Below are positions 21,495 through 32,752 of a DNA stretch of 57,537 nt, one piece after another. The DNA is from Jaapia argillacea MUCL 33604 (taxonomy: Eukaryota; Basidiomycota; Agaricomycetes; Jaapiales; Jaapiaceae): assembly GCA_000697665.1 (NCBI GenBank), contig KL197767.1, forward strand, positions 1 through 57,537, in the 5' to 3' direction. Below the pieces are notes generated by a model. It made no database searches. It was not told the DNA's origin and saw nothing but the letters and a program-made list of their open reading frames with translations. Position numbers and translations under genes: made by a program. Numbering within the stretch: position 1 is the first letter of the stretch; each line of letters starts with the position of its first letter.

Positions 21495-22212
21495 TCACCA
21501 AACGTGCCCATCCGCGCCATTGCCGACCAACCTCGACACCTCAGCCTCCAAAAACTCATTACGGCTTACCATCCCCTGCAGTCGAAGCCTCAGCCGCCCC
21601 TCACTCTCCATATACTCCTTGACATTGTCCTCCAAAGTCTCCACGTCGTCCTTAGCCGCTTGAGCGTCCTCTTCTGATGCCTCCAACGACAGTTGCAATT
21701 CCTGAATCTCGTCTTGAAGATCGCCGAGGCTCTGCAACTTTTGTCGCATGTGCGCCACATCCAGCTTCAAAATGCCTAGCTCAAGGCTCATAACGGACTT
21801 GTCGGTCTTCAAATCGTCCTTATCCACCTTAAGGGCCTCTTTTTCAGATCGGAGGACCCCAACCAGGGCTCTTAATAGGTCATTCTCCTTCCCCAAACCC
21901 ACAATAGTCTAGCGCAGGCATGATAAAGACAGCTTTGATGGGTAGAGTTCTAAACAATGCACTCACGTAAGGCTCGACACCGGTAGCGAAGTCCGGTGAG
22001 GAAGTCGGTGAACTGGGGGTGGGAAGTTCACTTGGTGGAAGGATGCATTCTTCTTGGTCTAGCAACTGTAACAAGTTTCGGGGACGTTTGTGCTGCCGTC
22101 CTTCACGCTCCTGCTGAGCAACAGAGCCTACATTTCGCGATTCCGTGGGCCGCTTCCCATTTGTCGCAGGGATGGGGGTGACACTCCTGCTGCGTCGAAT
22201 TTCATTACACAT
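21495..22212 (-). CDS. Coiled-coil protein E of a tandem family
   Basis: Exons 22212-21967 (246 nt, 82 codons, the same as gene D) and 21908-21495 (414 nt) flank a 58-nt phase-0 intron (GTGAGT...CTAG), giving 219 aa. The N-terminal part is basic (RQHKRPR, residues 39-45, a possible nuclear localisation signal) then Ser/Pro-rich (PTPSSPTSS). It lacks the D-L-x-x-W motif of A, B and D. Residues 83-219 form the longest coil of the set (LLRALVGVLRSEKEALKVD, DLQDEIQELQLSLEASEED, SRNEFLEAEVSRLVG). Function unknown. It sits about 5 kb from gene D, the largest gap in the cluster. Confidence 0.66.
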
Positions 22213-22293
22213 GGTGGAAGAAGAGAGGTTGAAAGTCCAAGTCTCGCAGCGGAGTGATGGAGAAAACGTACACCACAGAGTTCAGATCATTTC

Positions 22294-22317
22294 CCTTTTA
22301 ACAGGAGGCGATGCACC
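22294..22317 (-). promoter_or_regulatory. Weak TATA-like site plus element, gene E
   Basis: Plus-strand CCTTTTAAC followed by AGGAGGCGATGCACC. It shares GAGGCG and GCAC with the element upstream of gene A; TATA-to-ATG is about 84 bp. Confidence 0.3.
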
Positions 22318-24132
22318 TGAGTAGGTGGTAAAAGACTTGGCCCAGAACACCGTGTCATTGCCGCGGAAAACACGTAACCAATGAGACCCAATCCAGCACG
22401 ACGAAACGAAAGCTTATGAAAAAGTGCGAAGAGGACGAGCAGGAAGAAAGGGTTTTACTGCCACCTCAGAGTAGGAAAGATGATGGGCAGAAGAGGCCCT
22501 TCATAAAACAATGTGAGAAGCAATGTCCGGCGATGAAATCTACGACATTGAGTCATAATCATAGTCTCGGGCAATCACAACCAGTTAAAACTTCCAAGGC
22601 CTCAGAACGACCATGAATTAGAGGTCGTTGGACATGACCAATGGACTCGGTCACCACGACAGGGCTGCGGAATATGTTTACATCTTCACACCACCTATGG
22701 TTGTGGCCCTGTACAGCACCGCCGTTGATATGGAGGAGAGCAGTCATAGCCCATCAGGCGCTGCAACGCTTTGGGGGGACAAGGCTTTCTACGTCACGGA
22801 TACATATCATCGTCCAATACCTCTCCATGCCAGCATCTCGCAATCCCTGAAAATCACCAGCGGGGACGCCGACCATCGATTTGAGACAAAGTAATCACCC
22901 GCCCTTTGCAAAACAGAGAAGCTCTTCTGCTGGAAAAGGCCAATGCAGCGCTTGTGTGAGAGAGTTGACATATAGACTGCAATGACAAATGGGGCAACAT
23001 GATCAACAGATGGGATCATGGATTGAGGTCGAACAAGCGGATGCAGAAGCAAATCAAAAACAAATGCTAAACGCAATCGCTCAACTCCAGAGAAATCAGA
23101 TGGAAAGGCTGGAAGAAAATGGGGAGCCGACTTGCGGATGTGGGGTGTGGGGAATAGACTCCTAAGCCAGCCATTTCGCAGCTCTTACTGGATCAGGGCA
23201 ACCTCCAAGTTCCAGCAAACAACCCTCCATTATTACTCCAAGCCTCCACATCTTCGAGAACTTCAAGAAAGATTTACGCTCGCGAAAAAGATGCTTGGTG
23301 GACGAACTCAAGATGTAGTCTCCGCCTCCCATCCTGATTTCAGGCTGTTTCATCGCTCCGTCTTGAGCCTCTGATATGAAGGCCAGCCATTTGCCAAGAT
23401 GAAAAGACCACATGTGCCCAAAGCCAATTCAATAATCAGCAGTTATTGGCAACGATCCTAAGCTGCCCTCTGTCTGCTGGTCCACGTAAACCCTAGATAC
23501 TAGCTGCCAGGTCTTTTTATTCCCAACAGACCACGGGTAGAAAACAACTGAGAGGTGTTCGTAAGTAGGTCGAACGCAAGTTACGCAACCAACCTAAGCC
23601 GCCCAAAATTCGAAATCGTTGGACGATCGGCAAAGTCCGAAAGGATCCCGATTTCTCAAACGTCCCACACGACCTCAATGGCCTTCCACTGCGAAGTTGC
23701 TCGCCGCTTCGAGGAGTGCGAACTCATCGTAGCCTTTTCTTCTTGCTCACTCCATGACCTAACCCATGCTCAACACCCACTTTGAAGCCAACTCGAACGA
23801 GCCCCATTCCTTGTCGTCCGCGAAATTCACTCGCGACAACCCGAACCTCAACACTACCAGTAGGCCATGCACTGCAATCCCTCATGTACCGCAAGTTTGT
23901 GTACGACAGGGACTCGCCCCGAGAAGTCGTTGTGATTTCGCCGGGGGTCGGGCATTGCCAATCCGCCTGACTGCTCGCTGTCGAACTTGATGCCGCCCAC
24001 GATCTACCCGATACCTCGAGACCCTCGTGGTCTGAGTTTTCACCTCCGATCAAAACCACCCGTACGCAGTATCTCTGGGCAAATTTCGTGGGACTCCTGA
24101 CAAAGGTTTTGAGGGTGGGGGAGGGGGGGTGG
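22318..24132. other. Intergenic with two short coding-like stretches
   Basis: No gene could be assembled. A plus-strand frame from the ATG at 22634 (to 22894) and a short helical one near 23000-23160 (QKQMLNAIAQLQRNQMERL) look more protein-like than their surroundings, but no splice pair joins them in frame. The rest shows only shadow frames. Confidence 0.35.
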
Positions 24133-24140
24133 TCTATAAG
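24133..24140 (+). promoter_or_regulatory. TATA box of the plus-strand F-box-like gene
   Basis: TCTATAAG lies about 120 bp upstream of the chosen ATG (24260) and 22 bp upstream of a nearer ATG (24162) whose frame closes at a TGA overlapping 24260. Confidence 0.4.
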
Positions 24141-24259
24141 AGGGGTTGATAATCCGTGCTGATGGCTCAGCTTTTCAACTACACCGCCAAGTCACGCAGG
24201 AATACGCCATCGCTTATCCCTGTGATAGTTCGACGGTTTTCAAGCAAGTGCAAAGCCAC

Positions 24260-25838
24260 ATGAAGACTGAGGCAGTGACTGGTAAGCACGATACACAACT
24301 CATTACACTTCTCGGCGCCCGCGTCTAAACGAGCAACAGCATGCGAACCGGTTACCGGAATATGCATTCCTGAAATTCGAGATGCCATATTCTGCAACGT
24401 ACCTGACATCGCCGCCTCGTTCAAGGAAATTCACCGAGGCAGTCGGTTGCGTCGTAGACAGGCCATAGAGCAGCTCAAACCCTTCAGACTGGTTTGCAAA
24501 ACGTGGAACAGCTATCTCGCCACCAGATTTACCCTATCCTCCGTTCACCTTGGCAACAACGTCATGTCGTACGAAGAAGGACCCTTCGAAGGACCCATAT
24601 CTCTGCCACGATGGCATGAATCCGTCCATCACGTATCTATCCTCCACCTCCCCATCGACGCGGACAGGTGGTTTGGATGGCATGAATGGATCGGTCGGAT
24701 GTCCAACCTGTGGACGCTCAAGGTTCATGGTAACAGATCCGCAGTCTCGAATTGCCTGAAATCCATCAGTTTCGACAAGCTATGCAACCTCCACGACGTG
24801 GAGATCTCAGTGGCTGGGTCAGACGTCGAGTACGGCGTGCTGGATCAAGCTCTTACCCTGACAAAGATATCCATCAGGTTCGACTCGTCCGAAAGGAAGT
24901 CAGAGGAGCGTATGTACGGCGACAGCTTCAGCACTCTCCCCCTTGGGCGCATCAAAAACTTGAACATCAACGATCCCAACTCCGTGATGCATTGTTTCGA
25001 GCACCATGTCCGCTACAGCGATCGCACCGTCGGTTCGCTCATCAGACAGGTGGACGACGGAGTATGCGGTCTACAGGCGCTGACATCTCTTCGGTTGGCG
25101 CAGGTTTGGGATTGGCCGACGTTCACTGTCCTTCTCCGTCTGTTGCCCAATCTCACGGCGCTAGCCGTGGAGCTGGATGACATCAAGCACACTTACCACA
25201 CCTTGGACCCCTCCTCTCTACCAGGTTTAGAATACTTGGAAGGCTCGCAAGCCATGGTCAGATCGATCGTCGGGAGTCGTCCCCTTCTGGCCCTTGTCGT
25301 CCCCGTAGACGACGGCTGGACATCAGGAGACTTTGGAGACATCGTAGACCTCCTGCCTTTGGGAATCAAATCCATATCTTACGCCATGCAGGTCCGATGG
25401 ACCGTGGGATTGAGGACGTTTAAAGCCCTGCTGAGAAGATGCCCAAAACTAACTGAAGTTGAAGTGGACTTCGCCGACCTGATGACGGAAGGTCATACGG
25501 TGAGATATATTTCAACATGACATATGGCGTCAGCCTGACACATCTCCGAGCAGGACTGGTTGACCGACGTCTTCCAGTTACTCTCGCAGTCCCACAACCC
25601 CTTACTCTCCCTCAGGTTTCATCGCTTCGCCAAACCAGGCCGCGAGGATATTGGAGTTGTTCAGGAAGTTGGGACGTTGATGGCGGCCATGCCATCTCTT
25701 GGATTCGTTCAGGCCGATGATAACAGCTGGAGAAGAGTTGGGTATGGATTAGATATCACACGGGTCCAAGAGGGCATTGGGGGTGGGAGATACGAGTGGC
25801 GGAATGGACATGGTCGCTTGTGGTCCAAGTATAACTGA
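24260..25838 (+). CDS. F-box/LRR-like protein 1
   Basis: Three exons (24260-24281, 24340-25499, 25554-25838; introns 58 and 54 nt) keep frame, giving 488 aa. An F-box-like segment near residues 14-60 contains IPEIRDAIF, then LKPFRLVCKTWNSYL, the usual P-E-I/L...L-R-L-V-C-K-x-W pattern. Leu-rich repeats follow with N-L-x-x-L and L-x-x-L-x-L spacing (LTSLRLAQVW, LLPNLTALAVEL, LLPLGIKSISY, RRCPKLTEVEVD). F-box proteins recruit substrates to SCF ubiquitin ligases through Skp1; the repeats would select the substrate. It is a clear paralogue of the minus-strand gene at 30570-32278, with matching blocks such as LLP-G--S--Y and RCP-L---E-D. It lacks the intron the paralogue has after the TSL-L block. 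The start is inferred from homology and the first intron. Confidence 0.7.
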
Positions 25839-26338
25839 ACCTGGAGAATAAGTCGGTACAATGTAAATAATGATTATCATGAGGTTGTGGGCATCCGACA
25901 CTGGTTGAACAGACATCGTCAGTCAATTCCCAGCTGCGCGATAGTCGTGTGGCAAGTATTTTGGACTGGCGCCTCACCGCTCTGGCTTCCATCAAATTCC
26001 ACAGCTCTCAGACTTGTAGTCATCAGGTATCACTCCCTCAGGCGAAGCTTCTTACATAATTTGCCCATCCGAAACAGGCTCGATTTCGTTCGAACACGAC
26101 CATGATCTCGAAAAAACTGAGGCTTTGCTGAACGTGACACAAATACTCATTTTACCCTCTCATCAAGGATATTTACCCTTGCGCCTCGGAGCCTCCGTGA
26201 GTACACAGTTCTCGCCCCAAGTTTTACAACCTTCTCCTTCTCCACGTAAGCGACCTCTCACTGCAATCTTTCAAGTCTCATGCCTCGATGAGCTCTGACC
26301 ATGTCATTCTATCATCCTCAGTATATTATTGTGAAGCC
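25839..26338. other. Intergenic, no gene recognised
   Basis: Downstream region of F-box-like gene 1 and upstream region of the damaged gene at 26339. Short unsupported frames only. Confidence 0.5.
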
Positions 26339-28561
26339 ATGCCCAAGGACAAGTCACGATCAACCGTGGATGCTGGCAGTTTGCCACACGATGCACGCCG
26401 AAACGATGTGATGCGAAATGTGAGCTTTTGTTCAACCACCTCGATGATTCGGCAGAATCACAGCATCTTCCCTCAAAGCTTCACGACCTCATACGCAAAT
26501 GTAAGGATGACGAACAAACGGAGCAAGCCGTCATAGAAGGCCTGGATTTCCTCATTTCAAGCCAGCAGCCTCAAAACTTCGTCTCCAAGATTTCCAAACT
26601 ATTTATGAATAGACTCTTGACGAATCGGTGCGCCACATCTCATTCCAGCCATATATATAGTGCTGAGACGAGCATCAAGTTCATATATACGAGTGGAAAA
26701 CTTTGTGGTCAGGCAAATAAAGCATGGAAACACCTGCGAGCCCATATTGGCATTCAGATGTCTATGTTGGGTGGAGGCACACCTCAATCAACTTTATTTC
26801 GAACCAGACGGCGGCATAACCTATATCAGGGAAGGATTCTTTAATCCAATGGACTTTGCGATAAATATTGCTGCGCGGGCGCTGCCAGACAAAAAGTTAT
26901 TGCCCACCTCAAAGGTTTGCCGCTTCCTATCAATGAAAACCACCATCTGACGCTCAAATCAGAAGGAATGCGAAGATGCCTTCTCTCTGTTCACGCACTA
27001 CGTCAAACAATGCGAGAAGCATTTCAAGTACGCCCATGATTTATGGCTCCTCAGCCGGGACGAAAAGGATGACCGGAAGTTCGTATGCCGAAAAGCCAGG
27101 AAAAGCTTGGAAAAGATCAAGGTTTATTGGGTGGAGGGGCATGACGTGGACATCATGGAGGGCCGCTTCGTAATGCTGGGTGAGTAGTGATTCTTCAACA
27201 CATCTATCAACCTTCTGATATGGGACAATAAGACACCGTGGTCCCAACGGACGTGACTGTACCGAAGTCCATCAATATCCTCGACTCATCCGATCTAGTC
27301 AAATTGAAACCCCAAGGCGATAAGCCCCAGTTGCACGTTGCGCTGGACAAACTGAAGTTTGCCACTTCAAACCCCACTCATCCAGGTCTGCGAGATCCCG
27401 ACTGGACGCCCAAATCTCTGGATGAACTGGACATCGAACATGTGGTGAGTGCAGTCCAGCTTCAGCGGCGAGCGACTTATTCAAACGTGGATAGGTCTGC
27501 GTTGCGGCCTACAACATATATAAAGACAGCGATAGGGGCTTGCAACTATGCAGAGAGCACGCCGAGCATATTAGAATGGCCGCAGCCACTCGCCGTCCTG
27601 TAGGGTCACGCTCGGGCATGCAGGAGAAAGGCTCCCTCTATGGAATCAGCGGCGTCAAACTATTCCAAGGTAGTCAAAGAATTGCGGAATGGAAGCCCAC
27701 GATTGAGGAGGAAACGTCGAAGGCAGCCGAGGACGAAGGCACATCCAAGGCCTACCTGTACGACTACAGCAAGTTCCCGTCTAACCAAGAAGAGCTGAGG
27801 CACGCCCATGAGAGGGAGGCCGTATATCAGGCAACCTGTGGTATTGTCCCACCCTTACTCAAAATTCGTTACAAAATCTAATCCCCGCTGTCAGGCGCTG
27901 GTTCACATTGCCACTTGGTCATGCAGACGCTATGGCCAAGTCTTACCCTGACGTGGAAGGCCGCCACCTGCAACTCATCGGCCCCACGTGGACCTGGAGG
28001 AACTGCTTCCACGCAGTATGCGGGCGTGGGTTACATAGCAGGTCTTCATAAGGATTGCAACGACTTGGGATTCTCGGTGGCCATGACATTCGAGCGTAGT
28101 CCAACGATCGACACGCCGGACGCTACCGCCATGATCATTCCGGAATTTAAGGCGCGTCAACGACTCTATGGGGCTATCGCTTTCTAACCCATAATCAATA
28201 GCTTTGCATGACCATAGCGACCCCCTGTGTGACATTTTGGAGGTCAGATATCCACTACCACACGACAACTTTGGACCCCTACTACTTGGGTCGAAACGCA
28301 ACGGGCAGAAGGCCGGCGGATGCCGCACACACCTGGCAATCCATCGGTGTGGTCTGCACATTGCAAGCCAAGTCGATCATCGCCGCCCAGCAAGGACGCC
28401 TCATAGATGATATTGACTTGGGAGTGCAGTATCCGAGAGAGTGGGCCCTGGATATCATAAAGGCTTATGCGGGTAAGGAAGGGTGGTTGGATGCGAGGAA
28501 GAAATACCAGTCTATATCTCAGAAGCATTCGGTATCTCCGCTTCCAGAGTGGTTGGACTAA
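26339..28561 (+). pseudogene. Frame-damaged gene, C-terminal half possibly 2OG-Fe(II) oxygenase-like
   Basis: Several exons fit together: 26660-26920 (FEPDGGITYIREGFFNPMDF), then KECEDAFSLFTHYVKQC to GRFVML with a GTGAGT donor at 27181, then DTVVPTDVTVPKS, then VAAYNIYKDSDRGLQLC to YQATC. After that the frame fails. GHADAMAKSYPDVEGRHLQL and TWTWRNCFHA lie in a different frame from both the preceding exon and the following AGLHKDCNDLGFSVAM. YGAIAF and RSDIHYHTTTLDPYYLG are also not joined by a normal splice pair. An N-terminal break lies near 26630. The H-x-D (HKD) followed far downstream by HYH and by an R-rich stretch suggests a double-stranded beta-helix 2OG-Fe(II) dioxygenase fold, but this is tentative. 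At least three apparent breaks mean a pseudogene or an error-rich assembly. Confidence 0.45.
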
Positions 28562-29412
28562 ACACAGTCATTGGACATTGGCTGCTTTGATCTGCATACA
28601 TACAAATGTTGCCTTGAAATCTGAGAAATTTCATCCCGTTGCTCCGTAAGCCAATGCCAAAACAGGTTCGTCTCCAAACCTACTGGGTCACCATATATCA
28701 ATAACTCAAGACTAAGAATCTTGAACAGGCAAACAGAAATCCAAGAATGAAAATGCAATCCCATTGATAACATATGAAGACATTAGGAGCGCGAAACTCT
28801 GGGACCAGGAGAGTTATGGTTTACAATGTTGAAGCGTTGTGGGACATACGCTTGCCGTCATTACATGACGATAGATCTAAGGACGTAGGACATGGGCGGC
28901 CAAAACCCTTCGGTCGGGAGGACGGTTCTGAGGGGGTGCTAAGTTGCGGCGAGACAAATCAAGGCAGTAAAGAGTTTGAAGAGGGTCCTGGAGATATAAG
29001 GCTTTTCAAGAGGGCTGCCATGAGGCGTATTTCGTTGACCAGAGAGAGGTCTTGGACATCAAGACATATGGATACCATATCTGAAGACCCTTGGGCAGTG
29101 AAAGCCGAGCAAACCGCGTCACAACGCGGGAGCCTATGAAGGCCCGTGACCATGGAAGGTATTACGGAGCATTTGGGAAGCACAGCAAGCCTTGTACCGT
29201 TGGTGTTGAAAATGTGCTTGTTCAGCGAGGGAGGCAAAAGCGGTGTGGCGTCCGGACATCGAGGTCGAAAATAGGATACAATGTGACGTATGTGTAAAGT
29301 GGAGAGGCTCGTGCACCATATTTCGAAGAGTCGCCAAAGGAAAGCCGGGGGCCAGAATACACGGACCGTGCGGATGAGGGTACACTCGTGCGCCACGCAT
29401 TGGCGATGGGGA
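28562..29412. other. Intergenic, no gene recognised
   Basis: No supported gene. A 333-codon minus-strand frame (28959-29960) runs through here and the neighbouring minisatellite; its length comes from the repeat and it has no ATG-promoter-splice support. Confidence 0.45.
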
Positions 29413-29870
29413 CTCAGAATAAAAGGGCTGTGCGTGGGTGGGCATATCTGTGCACGGTAGCGCCCATGCTTTTGGCGATGGGGACCCAGCAACCAGGATA
29501 TAGGGATTGTGCTGAGGAGGACGCGTATTTGCGCGGGAAAACCAGGCGTTTGCGATGCGGGCCCAGCGGCCAGAACAAGGGGGGCACATCTGTGCACAGG
29601 AAACCCACGCCTTGGCGACGGAGACCCAGCAACCAGAATACAGGAATTATGCTGAGGAGGACACATATGTGCACGGGAAAACCAGGCCTTGGCGACGCAG
29701 ACCCAGCAGCAAGAATAAGGGCAGTGGGTACATCTGTGCACAGGAAACCCACGCGTTGGCGACGGAGACCCAGCAACCAGAATACGGGGACTGTGTGGGG
29801 TTACATCTGTGCACGGGAAACCCACGCGTTGGCGACGGAGACCCAGCAACCAGACCTTCCCCAGTGGCCG
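29413..29870. repeat. Degenerate minisatellite, period about 63-77 bp
   Basis: The anchor CCCAGC recurs at 29485, 29562, 29625, 29702, 29769 and 29842, with a degenerate copy at 29413. Units share TGTGCAC(A/G)GGAAA-CC-A-GC-TTGGCGACGGAGACCCAGCAACCAGAATA in whole or part. Alternate units differ: one type carries GCTGAGGAGGACAC, the other GGGCACATCTGTGCACAGG. The array therefore looks like a two-unit (A-B) higher-order repeat of about 140 bp. Confidence 0.75.
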
Positions 29871-30569
29871 CAGTCCGTTGAGTGACGATGTGGAGGTGAG
29901 GACAAGCAAAGGGACAGAGTTGAAATGTTTCTCACGTGACGCGACAATAAAGACAAACAACAGAACCTTCTCAACACGGCCCGAAGATTCTGACTAATGG
30001 AAGGGTTCTTGACTTGCCAAACAACGCCGTTACTTCATTACTTGGAATCGAGCTGAGAAATGACAGTAAGATATACTGCGGAGAAAAGAGCACCTTGCAA
30101 AGTGAGATAAACAAAGGACAGGGGCGGGGAAGGGACGGATATAGTCCAGAGACGGAAGGCACTGCACAACGAAAGAAGATATTAAGTAGTTAAACGTGGC
30201 CAGGAAAGGAAACAAGAGATCGAGAAGGCGTCGTACGAGCTTGTAATTCCAACGCCGGGGAAGTCGAACAGAGCCACTGAGGCCTTGCGGCCTGAGGGTG
30301 TAACACCCCGACTCAACAATACGTCCCAACCTTCCGTCCCTCCTTTTGAGTGATCTGGGGTAATACGGCGTCTTGATTTGCATGGAGGAGGTGGATGCAG
30401 CTCAGCGTCCAAATACTCCTTTTTCACCCCTTTGATACCCTTCACGCCCTTTGAAAGGCTGACCGTGTCGCATGCAGTGTTGCTTGCGCAATTCAATGCC
30501 TTTTATCAAGGGCCAAGGGAACTTATATATGAAACAAGGCCATGAATGCAAGAGTGCCGCCAATGCAAA
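29871..30569. other. Intergenic with a possible LTR-like terminus
   Basis: No supported gene. On the minus strand TGTTACACC begins at about 30308, followed by a pyrimidine-rich stretch, and the mirrored plus-strand sequence TGTAACACCCCGACTCAACA begins at 30299. TGTTACACC/TGTAACACC starts are common in fungal Ty3-type LTRs, but no matching end, target-site duplication or second copy was found. A TATATAAG on the minus strand near 30525 is not tied to a gene. Confidence 0.3.
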
Positions 30570-32278
30570 CTATTTGTAACCAATATATTGGCACGTCGTT
30601 TGGCCTGAACCAAGTACCCATGCCACCTCCATCATTTCCCTAGGCATCATCATCCTTTGCGTCTTCCCATCCATCGATCTCCACATGCGAGGTGCTATAT
30701 AGACCAGGGAGAGAGATGTTCTCAGCGTCATCAAGGCCTTAACATGATCTTCCAAAGCCTCCGCATCAATGCTTAGTTGTGCCGCGAAACCAAGCACTTT
30801 GAGTGAGCATATGCCAGAGGTGTGCGCCGTTAAGGCCTTGAAAAGGGGATCCATCCAACCCTACGGCAGCCATCTCAGGTCAAATGACACGTCACAACTC
30901 TTGAAAAACTCACCTCCTGCGCATGTCCAAATATTGTGCCAAAAGAGAGATCTATCTCAATCTGCTTCAATAGAGGGCACCGCTTCACAATGCCCCTCAG
31001 TGTCTCCTCCGCGACACCCACTGTCGTGGGGTATTTTAGGGAGGTAAGACCAATGGGGAGTAGATCCAAAAGGCGCGCCAGGCTCAACTCCCTCGACTCG
31101 GAGTAATTGCAGGCCGTTACAATTTCCAAGATACTGATAGGCCTAGATCCCACAAGCGTCTCGGCCAACCGCGGGAAGGCTCTTAGAAAGGTCAACCCCG
31201 GTATCAAGACCGAGTCCACCACAGAGAAGCGATCCGTCAGCATGCTATTCTGCTCTACTGCCAGTGCGGTGAGTGCGGGCATGCCCTCCAATAACTGCAG
31301 GAAGGGTCCCCAGACCCATATCTATGTGAAGGACGATCAGTCGGCGAATCTTGAGAAGGCTATCAAGTCATACCTCTTTCAGAGACAAGGACGTCATACC
31401 GCGCGCAATGTTGCATCCTGAAATACTTTTCAACAGCGAATTGAGAGGTTTGTCGAAGATTTTGTGGGAGTGGTCCATGGTGGAGTTATAGTCGCTGATC
31501 GATAGCCGGGCGAGGCGATGGAGAGGTAGATCCGAAAACCCAGCCTGGTAATGCGTCTCGAGGGACTCTTGATCTCTATAATGCAGCACAATGCTGAGTT
31601 TCTTCAAACCCTGAGCTAAACACAGTCCTCCATATTTGATATCCAACGCTGAAGTGACAATTGTCACCGAGTGCAGCTTGACCAGTTGGGGGAAGGGTAT
31701 CGTGGCCAAGGCACTTTCCACACGAGACTTGGAACCCCCCAGCACCAGCGTCCTCAGCTCCAACATGTCCCCAACACACAAGAATTGTCTCTTCTGAACG
31801 TCAGCGTCCCCTCTCTCGTTGTGTATCCTCAAATGCAAAACATGGAGCTGCCAACCCCTTGTTGGCTGCTGGAAAACGATTCCCTTATATCGTCGCAGCG
31901 GGAATCCAAAGATGATGGACGAGTAGGTAAATTTCTTGAGATATTCGGACCACTGTTTGTTGACTAGACGCAAGATCTTGTAGGCCAAGACGATGGTATC
32001 CCAGTACATGGGGCGAGCGGTCATGAGCTCTTCGCGGCTTATGTTCAGGAATGGAAGGAAGTTGAAGATCATGTCGCATATGTGTGGTATACCTATGCCA
32101 GACAAGGGTTCACAGGCTTTTGCAGAAGGTCAGATAATTGTGGGGACAGACTTGCGAGTCCAGGCCACGCAATGCGCTCACCTGTGACGCGTCCGTTTCT
32201 GGAAATAGTGTTGCCCGCTGTCAATGGCGGTGAGCTCGACTCAAGTTCGACTTTGAGGTGATGTTGAGCCTTACCCAT
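30570..32278 (-). CDS. F-box/LRR-like protein 2
   Basis: Four exons (32278-32182, 32092-31374, 31321-30914, 30860-30570) keep frame over 1515 nt, giving 504 aa. The ATG at 32278 lies about 95 bp from a TATATAA. The F-box-like segment has IPHICDMIFNFLPFLN, then YKILRLVNKQWSEYLKKF. Leu-rich repeats follow (LELRTLVLGGS, QLVKLHSVTI, LKKLSIVLHY, LPIGLTSLKY, RCPLLKQIEIDL). The arrangement matches the plus-strand paralogue block by block. The first two introns start GTGAGC and GTATGA; the third starts GTGAGT. The likely role is a substrate receptor of an SCF ubiquitin ligase, by family inference only. F-box genes are strongly expanded in many fungi, and the divergence of this pair fits that. Confidence 0.72.
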
Positions 32279-32373
32279 GGCGACGAGGTCGAATGCCGCG
32301 ATTACGTGTAAACCAAACGATGTTGATGGGGGTGTAAAGATTGTTCGAGGTGCGTCAACTCGTTCGACCGTAT

Positions 32374-32382
32374 CTTATATAA
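32374..32382 (-). promoter_or_regulatory. TATA box of F-box-like gene 2
   Basis: CTTATATAA on the plus strand (TTATATAAG on the coding strand), about 95 bp upstream of the ATG at 32278. Confidence 0.5.
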
Positions 32383-32752
32383 CAGGCCGACTCGTGTGTG
32401 TCCCACGGAGATTTATTTCACATTGAATCACCCGTGAAATGGACACGCGGCGAGATCGATGGAACTCGGGAAATTGCATGATACAACCAGAGAATGTGCG
32501 CGCGTCCCGGGTTCGTCAATCTGATATTCGTGGCTGAGCCATGAACAGTCCAAGGCAAGTTAAAGTTATGCGAACTAGAGACAAGAAATACAATACAACG
32601 CGGTTTAGCGACCTCTGAGTTAGAGGAGAGAATGACGTGAAGACGTCTGAAAGAGGAATAAGTGATGGATGCGAATGGAACGGGGTTCTCCACCAAAATG
32701 GCTTGAACAAACTGGCTCGAGCAAACGTTCGAAGTGGGCGTGGGTTCTCATC

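Noticed and set aside
28959-29960. 333-codon minus-strand frame
   Set aside because: Most of it translates the minisatellite; there is no real start or domain.
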